From Streptacidiphilus pinicola (GTDB taxonomy: Bacteria > Actinomycetota > Actinomycetes > Streptomycetales > Streptomycetaceae), in the NCBI RefSeq assembly GCF_003258295.1, contig NZ_QKYN01000089.1:1-64000 (forward strand): a stretch of 64,000 bases of DNA, read 5' to 3'. Below the pieces are notes generated by a model, which was not told the DNA's origin, ran no database searches, and saw only the letters and a list, made by a program, of their open reading frames with translations. Position 1 is the stretch's first letter; each line of letters starts with the position of its first letter. Positions 63,447 to 64,000 of the stretch are shown here, piece by piece. A program made the translations under genes and the position numbers.

Positions 63447-64000
63447 CTACCGGCTGCCGTTGATGCCGGTCTCCTCCAGGTCGAGGTCGTACTGCAGCTG
63501 GCGCCGGGTGGCATCGCTGATCTGGTGGGTGTCGTACATGCTCTGCAGCTCGGTGCCCTGCACGGCGATGACCTCGCGCCGCAGCTGCTGGTACACGTGC
63601 AGGAGGGACGCCTCTCCAGGGCCGGGCTCCCGAGGGTCCTGCGGGTCCTGGGCCAGGCTGTGGCGCAGGCGTGAGTCCAGTGCCAGGCGGATGCGTTCGA
63701 TGGCGGCTTCGGGGGCGGCGCCGAGGTCGGCGAGCTGGTCGAGGTAGTCCAGGCCCGCGCGGGCCAGGCGCTGGCGGGCACGCTCCTGTTCGCGTGCGGT
63801 GTCGCCGGGTTCCAGCGCCAGCCCGGAGCGATTCACCAGGGGTGCCAGGCTCAGTCCCTGGACGACCAGGGTGAAGACCACCACCGCTGTGGTCAGTACC
63901 AGCACCAGCGGCCGACCCGTGAGCGCGCTGCCGTCGTCGGCTGTCAGCGGGATGGACAGGGCGGCGGCCAGTGGCATCACGCCGCGTGTCCCGGCCCAGG
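63447..64000 (-). CDS. CPA1-type Na+/H+ antiporter, 5' end outside window
   Basis: Only the C-terminal part is in the window; the frame is open to the last base. The upstream edge reads WAGTRGVMPLAAALSIPL, the conserved CPA1/NhaP helix, followed by GRPLVLVLTTAVVVFTLVVQ and GLSLAPLVNRSGLALEPGD. The cytosolic tail is helical (ARQRLARAGLDYLDQLADLG, LLHVYQQLRREVIAVQGTEL). The protein exchanges Na+ or K+ for H+ across the cytoplasmic membrane. The tail type is usual for the actinobacterial Na+/H+ antiporters of this family. It is convergent with DUF6328. Confidence 0.88.
   Translation of the reverse strand, partial: WAGTRGVMPLAAALSIPLTADDGSALTGRPLVLVLTTAVVVFTLVVQGLSLAPLVNRSGLALEPGDTAREQERARQRLARAGLDYLDQLADLGAAPEAAIERIRLALDSRLRHSLAQDPQDPREPGPGEASLLHVYQQLRREVIAVQGTELQSMYDTHQISDATRRQLQYDLDLEETGINGSR

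Overview
The window is high-GC DNA with strong third-position GC bias, many GTG starts, GTGA/ATGA stop-start overlaps and GGAGG-type ribosome binding sites. Its families (NarGHJI, SLAC1/TDT, DUF6328, DUF1918, DUF2945, SpoIIE-type phosphatase with GAF, SdhCAB) point to a Streptomyces-like actinomycete such as Streptomyces, Kitasatospora or Streptacidiphilus. No rRNA, intact tRNA or CRISPR array was seen.

Layout. 0-4.5 kb: a ClC channel gene cut by the window edge, its MarR-type regulator with two candidate operators, a broken molybdopterin oxidoreductase and an FAD monooxygenase. 4.9-8.1 kb: a redox module in which cupin and hemerythrin/DUF2249 genes diverge from a 7Fe ferredoxin, a cysteine-rich HTH regulator, a second cupin and a membrane protein; a CCTA-N10-TAGG repeat lies between the two arms. 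8.1-10.8 kb: a family 5 uracil-DNA glycosylase, a DUF488 protein and a type II NADH dehydrogenase. 11-12.8 kb: a VOC gene, a cupin and fragments of an IS3 transposase, of the NADH dehydrogenase and perhaps of a group II intron protein. 12.8-20.7 kb: narGHJI followed by a TDT transporter. 21-25 kb: a frameshifted universal stress protein (USP), a GAF/SpoIIE phosphatase, a DUF488-alkyltransferase-like fusion, DUF2945 and a DUF2231-Rieske membrane protein. 25.4-32.2 kb: a probable operon sdhC-sdhA-sdhB-ahpD-like-acnA. 32.5-38.7 kb: gap, a CBS/zinc-ribbon protein, a three-gene 2-oxoacid dehydrogenase operon (E1 alpha, E1 beta, E2), a collapsed transketolase and an AhpD-like remnant. 38.8-45.8 kb: two USPs, a DsbA-like protein, transaldolase, beta-carbonic anhydrase, a GH15 glucanase and a membrane protein.

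45.8-58 kb is an accessory scrapyard. It holds a 149-bp IS3 fragment joined to a USP tail, DUF1918, an IS21-type istAB whose istA is fused to the start of a VOC gene, PRC-barrel and cold-shock fragments, one intact IS110 and a fragment of another. A plasmid-like gene with an 18-bp internal palindrome follows, then a complete IS3 element with a group II intron 17 bp beyond its end. 58-64 kb returns to ordinary genes: SnoaL-like and GAF-LuxR genes back to back, a Tat-lipoprotein polysaccharide deacetylase, small membrane proteins, DUF6328 and a partial Na+/H+ antiporter.

Taken together, the intact core genes look like a hypoxia/energy-limitation set: nitrate respiration, alternative NADH dehydrogenase, succinate dehydrogenase/aconitase, pyruvate-type dehydrogenase, GAPDH, transaldolase, USPs and CBS protein. 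From memory this resembles DevR/DosR (OsdR)-type dormancy regulons in actinobacteria; that is an inference. No DosR-type two-component pair is encoded in the window.
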